A stretch of 64,000 nucleotides of DNA from Campylorhamphus procurvoides (lineage: Eukaryota > Chordata > Aves > Passeriformes > Dendrocolaptidae). Each line of letters begins with the position of its first letter. Position 1 is the stretch's first letter. This document shows positions 13,001 to 26,447 of this stretch, piece after piece. A program made the translations under genes and the position numbers. The stretch covers positions 1-64,000 of the forward strand of contig WBMV01007809.1 in the NCBI GenBank assembly GCA_013396655.1, written 5' to 3'. The notes beneath the pieces are model-generated. The model had not been told where the DNA came from and made no database searches. It saw only the letters and a program-made list of their open reading frames with translations.

Positions 13001-16000
13001 CACTGCTTATGGGCAGGTGTAGGGCAGTCCTGAGAAATTCCACTTTCCCAGAAGGAAATATTGAGCATCGTGCAGTGCCAGTGGATTTGAAAGGGAATTT
13101 ATAAGATTAGCCAGGAATACATTGATACCCAGCACTGAATTTGAATTAACACCTATACACACACAATCTAATCCTTTACACTATGATCTCTTCATTTTTT
13201 TTAATTAATATTTCAGAGTATTCTTTGCAAGTAGCATTGCTTAATAGCAGCCCAAGAACATTTGGGATGCAATTACCTTTCCTGGCTCTGCAGCAAAACC
13301 AAATGCATTTGTGTAAAACTGCATTTGGAATTAAAAAGCAGTTCCTAATGCAAGAGGCACTTCAATCTTAACACTCAGCTTAAGCATTAATTTACTTCCA
13401 CACTGTCTATGCCACACCTCTGGGCATGGCACTCTTCACTGGAAGGAGAAAGGGAAAACAATCCAGGGACAAAGAGCTACAGGAACTTCACATGTGATTG
13501 GGACTTTAGAGCACAATTCCCTATGAGACAGAAACAATCCCTGTAACTCCTGCTGGTGGATCCATCCCAGAGGAGGAGGGATGGATGGGGAGAGGTGCAA
13601 TTAGGGTTATATATGGGCATATATAGAGTTAAAATAATGGGCATTTCCCATTATTTTATTAACAAACACCAGCTGAGCTTTCCCTTGTACTTATTGAATG
13701 GAATAAACACAGCAGCATCAGCAATCAAGGAGAGCAAACTGGGCAAACCAAGTGCTTTTGATGAAAAAAAGGCCAGCTCAGATTCCTGGGAAAGTGAATC
13801 CTCCTGGATGTGAAAGTGTTATTGCATGCCCATCCTTTGCTGCCCCAGCAGTCCATTTCAAACTCAATCTTGAAGGATATAAACAGAAAATCCACTTATG
13901 CCTTATGCCCTGGGGCACAGGAAGGGCTGCACAGGCAGAAGGAAGGTGGTTGCATTCCCACCTCACTCCTGGCCCACTGACTATGTCAACAAAATGGACT
14001 TACAGCTGAAAGCAGCTTTAGCTCTATTGTTTTATAATCACGTGGCTATGCCATGTATTGGCTCAACAGGAAACATTCCTAAGCCTTTAATCCGTCAAGG
14101 CCAACTAGCACATGGGGTTTCCCATCCTGTTTTATGTCTCCTAGGTGGATTTGAATTTTTCACTTGGAAAGGAGCAAGATGTTCCTGGTTTGCTGGTTTG
14201 GTATGTACCATTTCACTTCACCTGACCTGCTGCAGCTCTTCCTCAGATCAACAGGGGAAGGTTTCCCCAGTCCACAACTCCAAATGGGCACAGAGAAGCA
14301 GGGACAGTAGTGGAAAGATGGGCCTTTCCTACTATTATTCCCTTATGGATAAACATGATATGTGTCTAAAGTAAAAATTCATAAAATATGACTGAACAGT
14401 TAAATTTACAAATCATGATTCAGGACAGCTGGTGAATTGCTCTTATCAAGTTACTCATAAACTTGGATTAGTTTACTGTTCACTATGGAGATGGAAAGCC
14501 ACTTTGCCTCTGGATTTGCACATATCTAAATAGAAATACCTGGAGATGGAGGGGAAACAGCAAACAAGCATCATATAGAGAAACATTTTTGGCAAAGACC
14601 AGACAGAGAGCAACCAGCTTTCCTAAGACATGCTCTGAGTTTAATTATTTCCTCTGCAGAACAGTTTTGTTCTCCTATATGACAAAAAGACACTTGTCTG
14701 TTTATAAATTAGAATTTTTCCTCACTTCTGTAAGACTAGATTGCACTTTGATGTTTGCAACACGCTACTGGAGATCAGGTCAGATGGAGCCACTGGCACT
14801 GAAAATTCAATTAAAGGCTAAAACTAACATATAAACAGTGATGAAACCTATGACAGTTTGAGGAAATAGGGCTAAAACTCTTTCCATAGCTGAGATTATA
14901 CAGAACAAGGAATTAAAAGCTGAATATGCTGGAAAGATTTCTGAAATGTAATGTATTATTCTGATGCATATTAAACAGAAGATCCTGAGCCACTGACTGG
15001 AGCCAAAGTTGAGCTATGAGATTCAGAGCAATAGCTCCAATCATTTGTGCTTGCCACAGGTAATTACTGACAGCCCTGCCATATCCCAAAGGGTTAATGA
15101 ACTACCACAGCTGGAGAGCCTATTTCTTATTCTATATGTCCTTGACCTGCAGAATTTATTCCAACACAGCCATGCCTGAGCTGTTCATCAGCAACACAAA
15201 CATTTGGTCCAATTCACTGTGGCGAGAGATGAGCATTTGAGCATTCCATCCACAATCTGAACCTGAACTGCTCAGGTGAAAAGAATTTGGGGGTGTGAGG
15301 AGCACCGTGTACAGCTGGTGATGTTTCTGCTGCTGAAAGCTCCAAGTGAAACAACAATGCTGAAAATTCCCAACTAACTCTCACAACAGCATCTAATCTT
15401 TGATGGTTTATGCATAATCTTTGACAGTTTGCAAAGTGCATTGCTGGCAGATACTCGAGGGTATGACAGGTATCAGTTCCCTCCTTCCTTAAAGCTCTGT
15501 GACATTTGAATTTTAGCTGCATCCCCCTCCTCTCCAGTACAATGGGTAAGCACTTTTCACAGATGCAAATCTGCCCCAGAACAACAGGAAGCTCAGGCAC
15601 CCCAGGAGGACCAGATTAATAAGAGGTGATCATGAGAAAAAGAGATGCAGACAGAGTATTTTATAATTTTTCCACTAATCTGCAATCTGGGCACCCAAAT
15701 AAGAAGCACTTTGTGACATGAAGCTGCAAGTGTGGCCAGCAGAGGATGGGGAGAACACTGCACAAACAGGCAGGATCATCACAAGGATTGAGATAGATTT
15801 AGTTTCATCAAAGCATAGGGTCACAATGTCACCACAAACTTCAGCAAAACAGCACATCCAATGGAACCTGTTCAGGTTGAGGACCCACAAAACAGCATCT
15901 CAGAGCTCTTCCCATGCCATTTGATGTGTTGCAGTGATGAAAGACAAGTGAGATCTTGTCAGCTATGTCACAGTTCTCACATCTGCAGCAGTGCCTCAAG

Positions 16001-16439
16001 TTCCAGTCACCCAACCACTCATATTCCCAGAAAAAAGCCCAGAAAGGTGCAAAGAAACAGGATGGAAAGGAGATTTAATGTCTCCTTTACCCCCACAGCA
16101 TGAGGGTTAAGGGGGTGGTTTGTATCTGCTATGATCATAAAAGCATCAGAGCAAATATCACTGGACAAGCAAGCAGAAAGGAGAACAGGAAATAAATGTT
16201 TAATCTAATAGATGAGCTCGAGGCATTTCTAACAATAGAATCACACTAGCACTTGAAGACAACTTCTAGAATGATGTTATTCTGGTATAACTTGCCAACT
16301 GGAGCAGTAGGGGCAAAAATCTAAATGACTTTTACCATGGAAATGAGTTCAGTAGCAAAGGTGATTGAGTTGCTGGGGTACCCAGAGAGCAGGGCACAGT
16401 GATGAGCAACCAAAGAAGTTTTGTGAGTTCCATCAGCTG

Positions 16440-16552
16440 TAGCACATTAATAAAAATAAAAAATCCCCCAAAACCAACCAACAGAAAAACCCACACAATA
16501 AAAGGCACCAACACCCCTAAAAAAAACCCAAAACAAAACAAAAATAACGTAC
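16440..16552. repeat. A/C-rich low-complexity tract
   Basis: More than 100 bases dominated by A and C (aaaaccaaccaaca, aaaaaacccaaaac patterns), interrupted by short mixed stretches. It is G/T-rich on the minus strand. Confidence 0.75.
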
Positions 16553-16809
16553 AAGAACATTATTTTAGCTTACTAAAACCACTAACAGGGGCCTCAACAA
16601 CTATCACATAGAAGTGCCATGCCATGCCATGCTCTGACATCAACAGGTTGTTGCCAGAGTGCAGTAAGAGCAGAGAAATGTTATTTTCTCTTGTTTAGAG
16701 CAGATCCTTTTAATGGGGAGAATAAACTTCACTCCATCCCTCCATGAGTGTCTCCAAGGAGGAACTGTCCTCCACAGATCTCCCTGATGAGCTTTTCCTT
16801 TCTCCCCAG

Positions 16810-16860
16810 TAATAAATATATTTAAATAAATAAATAATAATAAATATGAATAAATATACT
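16810..16860. repeat. AT-rich simple repeat (AAT/AAAT)
   Basis: Interleaved aataaata, taaataaa and aataataa units over about 50 bases. Confidence 0.85.
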
Positions 16861-17120
16861 CATTGCTTTGAGGCTCTCATTTAAATGCTAAAGAAGTTTG
16901 AGGGAGCTTCCCTTTGACATTCCAAAGCCTGACAGCCCTGTGCATGAGCTATTACTTCAAAGCCATTTTCAATTTTCTCCCCCTCCAGTTCAATCCCATT
17001 AATTCGTATTCATGAGTTTGTTTCAAAGCCAAATGCGTGTTGCATTCCACTTGTAGACACACAATTCCATTTGCTTTGAGACCCCTTAAACAGCAGATCT
17101 AAATCAGGGTTGAATTTTAC

Positions 17121-17209
17121 CTGCTGCTCAGCAGTGACCTCAATTTTTGATTTTGAGGCATCAGCAAATTCGATTAGCTCGTTTCCCACGTCTGGGTTGT
17201 TGATGTTGG
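17121..17209 (-). CDS. Candidate internal coding exon of an unidentified minus-strand gene (89 nt)
   Basis: On the minus strand a pyrimidine-rich acceptor (ccttttctgtttccag) precedes an 89-nt segment that ends CAGCAG before gtaaaatt, a good donor. Of the three frames only one is open. It begins with two bases completing a codon, then reads NINNPDVGNELIEF, continues through an ADASKSK-like stretch and ends IEVTAEQQ at a codon boundary (start phase 1, end phase 0). The composition is that of a soluble, charged protein, and CpG dinucleotides are present, unlike the surrounding DNA. I do not recognise the protein and assign no function. The segment is too short for any domain call. The flanks of several kilobases lack other exons of similar quality, so large introns are implied. 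It could instead be a chance splice-bounded frame. Confidence 0.55.
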
Positions 17210-20200
17210 CTGGAAACAGAAAAGGTCACAGCACTGCCCTCCACGAAACTCTCAGTGCCAGCCAAATATGACTTCTCCATTTGCTGGTGTGTAATTGGGT
17301 TTTACCCAGTTTTGTCAGCTGTCTCTAATGGCCGAACTGTGCACTGAAAAGCAGCTTGGCAAGTTTAGCTGCCTCTTTTTTGAGCTGCTAAGTACACCTT
17401 CCCATCACCACTGGCACATTAGAGGTTTGCTTTTGTTACCTTCTTGCATCACTCTATTTTTCCATTCCCACCCACTCCCCAATCCACTGAGTTCCTGCGG
17501 GTACAAAGCTTAGGAGCATCTCATGTTTCCACTTCTATTGAGGGCATGACATTTTATTTACAAACATGGGCAAAGAAACATTGAGTTATAAACTTATTCG
17601 GGCTTCGTTCCCAATACAACCTTTGCTAAAGCATTTATTCCTAAATAATTTTCACATCCACTTTTTCACTCTGAAACTCCAAAGTAAACCAGGGAGGTTA
17701 CACAAACTACAGGGAAGAGGGTTGGAGGTGCCACCATGCCATTAATGAAGCTGGATTCAAAAAAAACCCCCAATCCTAGCCATTAAATTGTCCAGTTAAA
17801 AGTTTTCCTTTATGACCAATTTCATAGGCATCATCCCCTACAAGTTTGTGGAGCAAACCCAGATAACTTGGCTACAAGAGATTCATTGATTAACCATCAT
17901 TTGATGAGTTTAGCTCACTCTCCATCATTATTACAAAAAGGCATTGCAAGCTGAGGTTTTTCTACCACCTGTTTATCAACATAAAAAGAAGAAACAAAAA
18001 AATTAATAGATCTTTTGCAAAAAAATGACCATTCAGCCTCGGCCAGTTTCTAATAAATTGATCTTGCAGACACAGCACCTGTAATAATGTTTTCCAGAGC
18101 TACATTTACCTAACTTTTAAGCAAGCTTAATAGCTGTAGATAAGCTTGAAATAGAATTTCCAAGGTTATTTAATTACATTTTAATTAAAAATAGAGGCAT
18201 AGAGACCAGTGAGCAATACTTTGTACTGATACAGTCATGGAAAAGACATTTTTGAAGCTGTTATGCAAAAGTCACATCTGGGACATCCTCATTCCAATTG
18301 AAAAGTGAAACAAAAAAAAAACTCAGACTGATAACCAAACATGCAAAAATAATAAATAAATAAGCCCCAGCCAGCACTTAGTTGAAATGAATCCCATTTT
18401 CATCACTTGCTCTGTATCTCTAAATGACCGTGTCAGTTGAAGAAGAGGAGGAGGAAATAAATCTGAAACTCACTAAGTTTGACTACAAAGGGATTGATTT
18501 TGATTGGAACAGCCCAGTGCACCCTGCAGAATGCATGACTTTAAAACTGCCATTGCCATGAGTCAGGTATTTATCTCTCACTTAAAAAAAAAAAATAAAT
18601 AAAGATATCAGTACTTTGAGCCACTTTTAAGTCTTCTAACTCCTCCATGTACAGTGATCACCTGGGCTCTGTCTCAAGATAGATCAGCTGAATATTTACT
18701 GAAACACATTGCTAAGTAGAATGGGCTGCAACATTAAAAGAATTTAGAAATTCTCCTAATTCCTCCAAAACCTAATCCAACAAGCTTGCTGATTTGTGAA
18801 CTGCAAGCAGGCATTTTGCTGAGCTGAACTAAACCCAGGCTTTCTGCATGCTAAGACCCTGCTCAGTGCTCAAAGAATGTCATTTATTCCTGGCACTGGA
18901 GCCAAAGCTGATCACCCCCAGTAAAAACAGCCCCTTCCCCAAATCTTGGTGGCAGTGAATGTTGTCAGAGCTGTGCAGATGATCCCCCCTGTTTGCACAG
19001 GGCTTTCCATATGCTTCCCTTTGCAGCTAGCTGCTTGTTGGCAACCTGAAACTGCCTGAGAAAAGTGACAGATCGGGACAGAACCCAAAAATACTTGCAA
19101 GCAGAATGTAGGGAGGAGGATGCAGGGATACAGGCAGCTGTCAGGCTGCCAGGGAAGATGCTCACCCTGCTATCCACGACTCAAACAACCCCTTGAGAAG
19201 AAGCTGCACGGCCAAAAGCAGGCAGGAGCTTGGCTCAGGCTTAGCAGTGCTCCTCCTCACACTATTGAAGTGTAGAAGGCAGCATGGCACAGGGATGTAC
19301 AGCTGAATGTACAGCCCCAGCAAACTACACAGACAGCCCCTCAAAGGACACTTCTTGGGGATCTTATATTTACATCTTTTTGTGCTCCTCTACTCTCACT
19401 CACCTACAATTCTAAACCTTCTCGTGTTTTCAGTTCTTTCATTCATTTACAGATGCATAAAGTGCAGGGTTGTGTTCTCTGATGCCAACCTACAAAAGCC
19501 AGAAGTTTCACTAAACTAAATCTTTCCCTTTCCATAAATGAGATGTTTCTGAATATTACAGAGCACATTCTTCCTTTCACTCATCAAAATCCTAAAAAAT
19601 AAGGCAATGAAGGGATTTGGTCCAGTTTAAGTTACCTTAACCCATATTCCTTTTGCTGTTCTACTCTCCAAACACTTCTGAAATAAGAAAGGTTTTAAAT
19701 AGCTTTCCATACAAATCTGAAACCTTTTCAATTTACAATAGTAAAGTTCACTGCATCCCAGAAGGATTTTTGTGTATCAAGAAATTGTTTGGCTATACAA
19801 GCCACAGCAGCAGGCACTGGCATTTGAAAGCAATGAGCTTCACTAGCATGCAGAACCACTGGCCAGTTATTTAATTAGCACAGGCATTAAGAATTTTTAT
19901 TCTATTCTCCCTCAAAAAATATATGAGTGTTACAGAAGGGTTTAAGAAACACTCCTAGAAAGAAATATAAATACTGCCAGGAAACAGATGAACGTGGAGG
20001 AAATTCAGGGCACAAAATCTTATGTAATAAAATGCAAGAATAAAGTTACTGTAGTCTTCACCTGGACAGGGAGAAGATGCCAACAATTAAAGCAGATAGA
20101 GAATTGGATCTTCTATCCCGTATCAAAAGCTGAGCTCCGCTCCTTAGGCAGTCTATAAGAATTTCAAACTGCAACAACAAAGGTCACCTGAACTGAAGCA

Positions 20201-23200
20201 GGGGCAGCAGAATTTGGAATGTATGTGCCAGTTTTAGAAGTGGAAGAAAACTTGCAAGGCAATGCACATTAAAGGCTGTGGGGTTTTGTGCTGCAAATGT
20301 GCTTCATCACCTCCTGCCTTCTGTAACCACCCGGGGAGGATCTTCTCACAGGATTAGACAACAGAGAAACTGGTAGTAAAATATTTCTCTTACTATTACT
20401 TAGATTGAATTATAACTGAGTAACTCCTTTCATCTCTTGCTCCTGCCACCACTGATGGTTTGCTTAACCAGCACACAGGTTTATGCACCATCACACCAGG
20501 ATGGGTTGTTTCCCCAGGGACATTTTACAAGAGCTTGCAGGAAACCTTCTGACTTCAGAACAGTGGCCTGTGCTACACTTTTGCCCCTCTTATGACAGGG
20601 GATAATTCATTCAGAGCAGATCTCTTGTATTCCTCTCAAAAGGGAAATTAATGTCTTTGGATGTATTTGACTCTAAGAATTCCTGCTTAACCATGGATGT
20701 TGGAATAAGGAAAAAAATAAAACCCCAAACTGACAAACCCCATCAAAAATCCTTTTCCAAGTGGTTCAATAGACTTCTCTGTTCCAGCTAAACCCTGCAC
20801 AAGAGTGACAAAGAGCTCCACGTGAGGGGGTCGATCTCACACCTCTTCAAGTCACTGGGAATTCTTCTGGTGACATGAACAGGAGAAAGATCAAGCCCAG
20901 GGAGCAAAGCAGGGCAGCCAAGCTGGCCATGAGGCATTGGTTCAGAGCCCTGTGTCCTTTTTGAAATAGTATGTTTGACCCTCAGGCTAAAAAGGATCTG
21001 CAGTGCACAGACACCAACTCAGGTGCTCATTGAAGGACTCACAACATTCAGCATTTCCCTTTCTCCTCATGTACAGACCATGTAGCTGTGCAGGAATCTC
21101 AGTTTTGGTATGAAAACATTTTTAGCCCTAAAGGCTTGAGAATCAGAAGGCAAGGCAGTAACAAATCTCAGGCTCACCATTCTTTTGCACAGCAGTGTTG
21201 TGGTTTTCAATTCTTTAACACAAACACCATTAAAAATCAGTAAACCTCTTAGTCTTTGATTTAATCTATTAAAAACAGGAAAGCATAAAGGTAGAACTAT
21301 GTATTAGTGGGTGATACTTCTGCAAGGCCCTCAACTCAGATGAAAAAAATCAGAAAAGTTATTTTGATCAATAGAAAGTTCCACTATTTATTCACTTTGG
21401 AATACGAGTATTGTGCCAATGTTACAACTACTGAATGCCTAAACACACTGCTCCAAATGCTAGGCTGATTTTGACTTAGTAACTATATCTACATGAAAAC
21501 ACAACTCATGGAGGATAAATCTATTTAGATACTCTTGAAGACTGACGGTCACCTAAAGCTCCCTGAGAAGGTGTAGGGCTCTTATCTGCACCCCTGGAGG
21601 GAACTACAGAGAGAGCAAGGAGCAGGATTGCTCTGCTGGTTGTTATAGGCATTTTTGGAAAGCCTGACCAGACCTTGGGGTCAACATGGTTGTGCAAGTC
21701 CTCTTTGGTCAACATAGGATTAACAGAATATAGTGATAAGATAAAAATAAGCCACTTTCTGCTTCAATGAGGGCTTGGTGCTGCTCAGAAGGGAAAGGCT
21801 CTTCAGTCTTACAAAGCCCAGGTGTCAGTGGCAGGCAAACCACTCAGTCATGCACCCCAATTCCTCTTTATCCCCCTCTCAGCACAGCATGCTCTTACAG
21901 AGGCAATCATCTTCCACGTCCCCTGCCCTGACAGGACTGTAAATTCCCCCTTCTCAAAGAGCAGGGATTATGCCATTAATTCCAAGCAGCAGAAGACTGA
22001 GCAATCCCTCTGGCTCTGACCTGCCATAACACAGGCCACGTACCAAACCCCCGTGGTTCAAAGACAAGCTCTATAAAGCAGGCTTAGCATCCCAGAGAAA
22101 TCCCAAACTGGGTGGCACTACATTCTAAGTAGTCTCTCCTCTGAATGACCTGGACAGAAAAATTGCAGTGCCAAGTGAATTTTTAAGTCTTTCCAGGTAT
22201 GCAGGAGCCTCATCTCACTGGGGAAGGCTTTGCAGAGCAAAGACCTTCGCTTCTGTCTGTAAACACAAGACAAAGCAAAGGTCCAAGAGTCAGAAATCCA
22301 GCCAAGCTGTTGTCAAGTTCACACAGGCAAGGCAAAAGCACTGACCTCAAAGCCAACAGGTGGTAAAATGATGTCTTTGGTAGATTTGAGGTACTGTCAG
22401 TGCTTATGTAAAACAAATCCCATCTCAAAGGAGAAAGCAAGGGTTTGAAAAAGGGCTGTTATGGGATTATTCCCCATGCTGATGGATATACAGGAAGGAT
22501 GTTCTGCTGCTGGCACTTTCCCCATCCAAGCAGCATGCACTGTCCTTCCATCCACAGCACTGCAGGGATCAAACCACACCCTGTCAGTGTGTCATGCCTT
22601 TCCCCAACACAGTTCCCAGCTCTGCTAAACAAATCACTGCTACAAGATGACAAACATACTTGGAGTATTAAAATGAGCAGCTACTCTGTGTGTGCATGAA
22701 TATTAAAAATAAATTTAAAAAATAGGAAAATAAATAAAGTGGACACTGAACAAAGAGTGCCCACCACAGTCTCAATAGAGAGTGAAAAATAAACTCACCC
22801 AAATGTCAACAATCCACTAAAAACCTAAAAATTATGTGCCGGGGGGGGGGTCTATAAAACTCAGAAAATTTCACAATTTGAAGAACAATGAACACAGTAC
22901 ACTTGCCACAGAAAAATTCTAGTTTTTACCATCAGTGTTCATTCTTAGCACTCTTGGAAACATTATTAATGTTTTCATACAACCAAGACATGTAAATGTA
23001 CATTTCCCCCTTGCACACACCAGCTCCACCACTGATTTTGTGAGATTTGAGTTAATTTTCTTTTATTTAGAGCCACTTGGTATCTTTTGTATTACCCTCA
23101 AACCTTCCAAAAGGGAAGCCATGATTTACAGAGATACAAATTCAAACTGGAAAGCAAAATAACTTCCATGTACACATCTTAGAAAGCATCCACAGGAACC

Positions 23201-25340
23201 AAAAATAAAGAGTGAGATTCTCCAAGTCATCAGACAAGCTCCAAAAGTAGAGACAGCTGCTGATTGAGTCCTGAGAAAATGAGCATTATACTAAAATCTC
23301 CCTGCCCACTCTTGCCTCACCATCTAAGTCCCATTCCAACAGATGGTCTGTCTGCTCTGAAAGCTTTTCTGCAGCACCCTCTGCCAAAAACTGTGCCTGG
23401 AATGTCAGGAGGCAAAAAAAATCACAAAAAAATCCCCCCAAAATACCCCCCAAGTTGTCCCATTCTGCTCTGCACTGGGGTGGCCCCACATGCAATATTA
23501 GGGCAGTTTGGGGCTCACGTGGAAGCAGAGTAACCTCGATGTTGAAATGGGTTTGTAGAGCAGAAATTAGCTGGTGAGTTATAACAAGGATTGCAACCAC
23601 AGAGTGACAGCAGCACACACAGCTCCTGGTCCACTCCACCCCTCCTTTTGGGGACTTTTTAAAGAGATTCATTACTTCTGCAACATTTAACTGATCTCTC
23701 TCCCCTTTTCCACACAAGATTGATTCCAGGAAATCATTTCATAATATGCAACTGTTATGTGAAGCACAGCTGGCTAACCTTAGGTTGAAAGACATCATCT
23801 CTTATTAAAGAAGTGTTTTAAAACCTTCCTGACATGGCCACAGCTGGAATTTAGAATGCAGCTTTGTTCTGCTGCTCTGTGAGCTTGTGATCTTTTGCTG
23901 GATTGCTACAGATTTTATAATCTGTGCTTTGGGGTGGGAGCAAGGGCTAAAGAACAGGAATGTTACATGAAAAATACCTATAAAATATAAGGTCAAAGGC
24001 AATACATGCTTAAAAGCACTAGATTCTTGCAGAAATTTAATTAACAGGCAGACATTAGACTGCTTTTTCTCCTGCTGAACAAGGATTTCTGCATAAGCTA
24101 AATCTGAACATCCCAGAAGGTAAAAATTCATGTAGAAAATGAGAAGGTTTAGATGATTCTTTTTTCCTGAAACTCTATAGCATGAGCATGTGTCTGCAAG
24201 CCATGACAAAATTCTGGCCCTATTTACATTACAAGCCTTGCCACTAACTTTAGTGTGGAGGGAGGCAAGCCAGAAGGAAAAGGAAATGGTGGCTGTCAAA
24301 CCACTTCATTCAAATGCCAGCAATCCACAGGATGCTTAGATGTGTAAGGTGCTCTTGCCAGTGTATCTGGGTTTTACCTGTGGCAGGAACCTTTTCTAGA
24401 AACCTGCAGGAATAGCCAAAGCTAAATGACACTGTCCCAAGTCATATGTTCAGGTTGCCTTGGTTGAATTTACCCCATGAAGAAAACAGGTTGAATTTTA
24501 TTCATAGATATGATAGATATAGATATAAAGTACATGTCTAAGACCTTATTCTTTGGCTGTCAACTCAGGTTTTAGAAATATGACACTTCATCATAGCCAC
24601 CTACTTGTTTGCAGCAGTAGAAATCAGAGATGAAATCAAATCTGAAAGTTTTGGCTCCTTGCCACTACAAATACTAAGATCAACATTCAAGAACAGCTAA
24701 GTAGATAAGATACCATGTGCCTCTCTCAGGACAACTTTAATATTCAGACATCAAAACAGCAGCAAAAAATCACTGACAGGCAATCAGCAAAACCCAAAGC
24801 AGTGATGAAACCAATTTCCACTTTCATGTTATACCACTTAGAAATTAAGGTCGGTTTCAAAGTTTTCTAAGTGCTGGAGAAGTTGAAGGCATAGCTGATG
24901 CCCTTCTAACGCTGCCTGGCATGTTTCTGGAGCCTGGAAGGCAAAGACAACTGTTCCCTGATCCCACATGGCCAAAGAACATTCAAGATGAATGTTTCCT
25001 ATCGTGTTTCCCAGCAGGATGCAAGCCTGACCAGGGCAAGACCGTGACACAACAGTTCACAGATGTAAAAGTTGTTTTGCCTCCAATACCCAAATCTGGC
25101 AGTCTCTTTTTTAAAGCCTGTGAAGCTCATTTGCAGACAGCCAGAATGTCACCATTTCTAACTCAAGAATATTGAGGCAAACAGGCAGCAGGGCCAGATG
25201 TGCTTTTCAGAGTCTAGGTTTTAATTCTGAGTTGTGTTTCCTACAACCAGATTGTCCCAAAGCCTTCTTCACAGAAGAAATGGCCAGGGCACAGATCCAG
25301 TCCTCTTCTTAAAGCTTTGAATTGAAGGTGTTTAGAGAGA
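17210..25340. other. Non-coding, probably intronic DNA
   Basis: About 8 kb of AT-rich unique sequence. It contains short A/T microsatellites near 18344-18362 and 18585-18604, and a poly-G run at about 22841-22850 followed by a TATAAAA string. It also holds an A/C tract at 23413-23455 and a GATA-like stretch near 24505-24527. The 164-codon minus-strand frame at 23805-24299 has no recognisable domain. No transposon was recognised. Confidence 0.5.
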
Positions 25341-25484
25341 ATTCCTCATTTTATTTTGAACATGAAATACACTTTAGCACACAGCATTTTTCCTCTTTGC
25401 AGAGTTAAGGGTCATTAGCAACCCTTAATGGCACAGGATCCAGTAGATTTTCTTTGCAAATGCTCTTTATTGACATTCCCTAAG
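25341..25484 (+). repeat. Local direct duplication, copy 1 (79-bp identical core)
   Basis: Similar to 26301-26447. Bases 25382-25460 are identical to 26342-26420 without a gap. The left flank (25341-25381) is only about 75-80 percent similar. On the right, ctctttattgac is shared after a small indel. The core contains the inverted repeat ttaagggt/acccttaa with an 8-base loop (about 25404-25427). The contrast between perfect core and diverged edges suggests gene conversion, selection on the core, or a recent copy event. Confidence 0.88.
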
Positions 25485-26300
25485 ATGCACCCACAAGAAC
25501 AAACTATAGAGGCAGCAGAAATCAATGTTCCTGCAGGTCTCAGAGCTGGCCAAGGGAGAGGCTCTCCATTAAGAATCACTTCAACCACTGTGACAATGAA
25601 ACCCTCTTTCAGATGAATTATGACTGGGTGATAAAAGCAAGATATCAAAGAGTTTCGTGGTAACCAATGAGCAGGAAGAACTGCATTCCAAAACAAACCA
25701 GGGAGTAAAATCAGCCAGACAACACAATAAAAAGCCAGGCCACATTTCTCCTGCAAAAGGGGAGACTGCCTGGAATCCTGCTAATATTAGTGCCTGCTTT
25801 GGGGCTGTTAAATAACAGGTTTTATGTGGGAGCACTTAAAAACCCTCAGGCCTGAATGAGGTTGCCATTAAAATAAAAGGACGCTGCTCCCTCCTCTTGA
25901 GCACAACTGTTGTTAAACACTTTGGGAAACTTTGCTATGGAGACATATCCTCCAAACAGTCTTTTTAGATAAATTCAGATTGAGAGGCAATAAAAAAATT
26001 CTATTAAAAGTGCTTATAAATGTTAAACATGTTTTGATTGACTGCATTAACATGGGTACCAGATGAACCAGCTTTGGTATTTCCTCTTTCTTCTGAACAT
26101 GTGTTTTTTTTTTTTATGAAAGGGTTTAACCAAAAGCATATTCTATATCAAATCAAATGCAAATCAAAACTTGAATATAAATGCAAAGGTCCACTATCCC
26201 AAGGATAAACACATTAGTAAGCCTTTAAGCTCTAGGTATGTTTGAGTAAGTGATTACTTTCATGCAAAATAATACACAGCTCTCAATTACATAAAGGTTT
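25485..26300. other. Spacer between the two duplicated segments
   Basis: About 0.8 kb with a 13-base poly-T run near 26106-26118. Minus-strand frames at 25415-25756 and 25581-25835 show no recognisable domain. I saw no retroviral coding remnants that would make the flanking copies LTRs. Confidence 0.5.
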
Positions 26301-26447
26301 CTTCCTTATTTCATTTTGCACCTTGAATACACTTTTGCACGCAGCATTTTTCCTCTTTGCAGAGTTAAGGGTCATTAGCAACCCTTAATGGCACAGGATC
26401 CAGTAGATTTTCTTTGCAAATTGACTCTTTATTGACTTATCATTAAG
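26301..26447 (+). repeat. Local direct duplication, copy 2 (79-bp identical core)
   Basis: Second copy of the segment at 25341-25484, offset by exactly 960 bases through the core (26342-26420). It carries the same 8-bp-stem hairpin. Its right side reads ttgactctttattgac, against tgctctttattgac in copy 1. Confidence 0.88.

Larger units (their letters stand above)
6677..17120. other. Non-coding, probably intronic or intergenic DNA
   Basis: About 10 kb with no recognised element. Contents include an AAAAT-type microsatellite at about 7074-7097 and TATA/TGTA low complexity near 9270-9288. An A/C tract lies at 9838-9895, and a small hairpin with TGATAAAA/TTTTATCA arms lies near 11363-11390. Another A/C tract lies at 16440-16552, a TGCCA pentamer run at about 16613-16633, and an AT-rich microsatellite at 16810-16860. 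Open frames at 10612-11028 (plus, 138 codons) and 13898-14374 (plus, 158 codons) have no recognisable domains and are treated as chance. Confidence 0.5.

Noticed and set aside
13898..14374. 158-codon plus-strand open frame
   Set aside because: Low-complexity serine and cysteine stretches, no domain, no context supporting a gene.
17306..17343. 38-nt splice-bounded minus-strand segment just upstream of the main exon candidate
   Set aside because: Its open frame (CTVRPLETADKTG) ends with two leftover bases. Joined to the next candidate, that would shift it into a frame with a stop, and the intron would be only 96 bases.
22841..22860. Poly-G run followed by TATAAAA resembling a promoter
   Set aside because: An isolated TATA string after a homopolymer in AT-rich DNA, with no downstream first-exon signals.
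23805..24299. 164-codon minus-strand open frame
   Set aside because: The longest frame in the window, but it has no recognisable domain, is rich in residues typical of AT-rich random DNA and lacks supporting splice or promoter signals.
25341..26447. Reading the duplicated segments as LTRs of one provirus
   Set aside because: The copies are only about 140 bp, lack clear TG...CA ends and target-site duplications, and no viral coding remnants lie between them.
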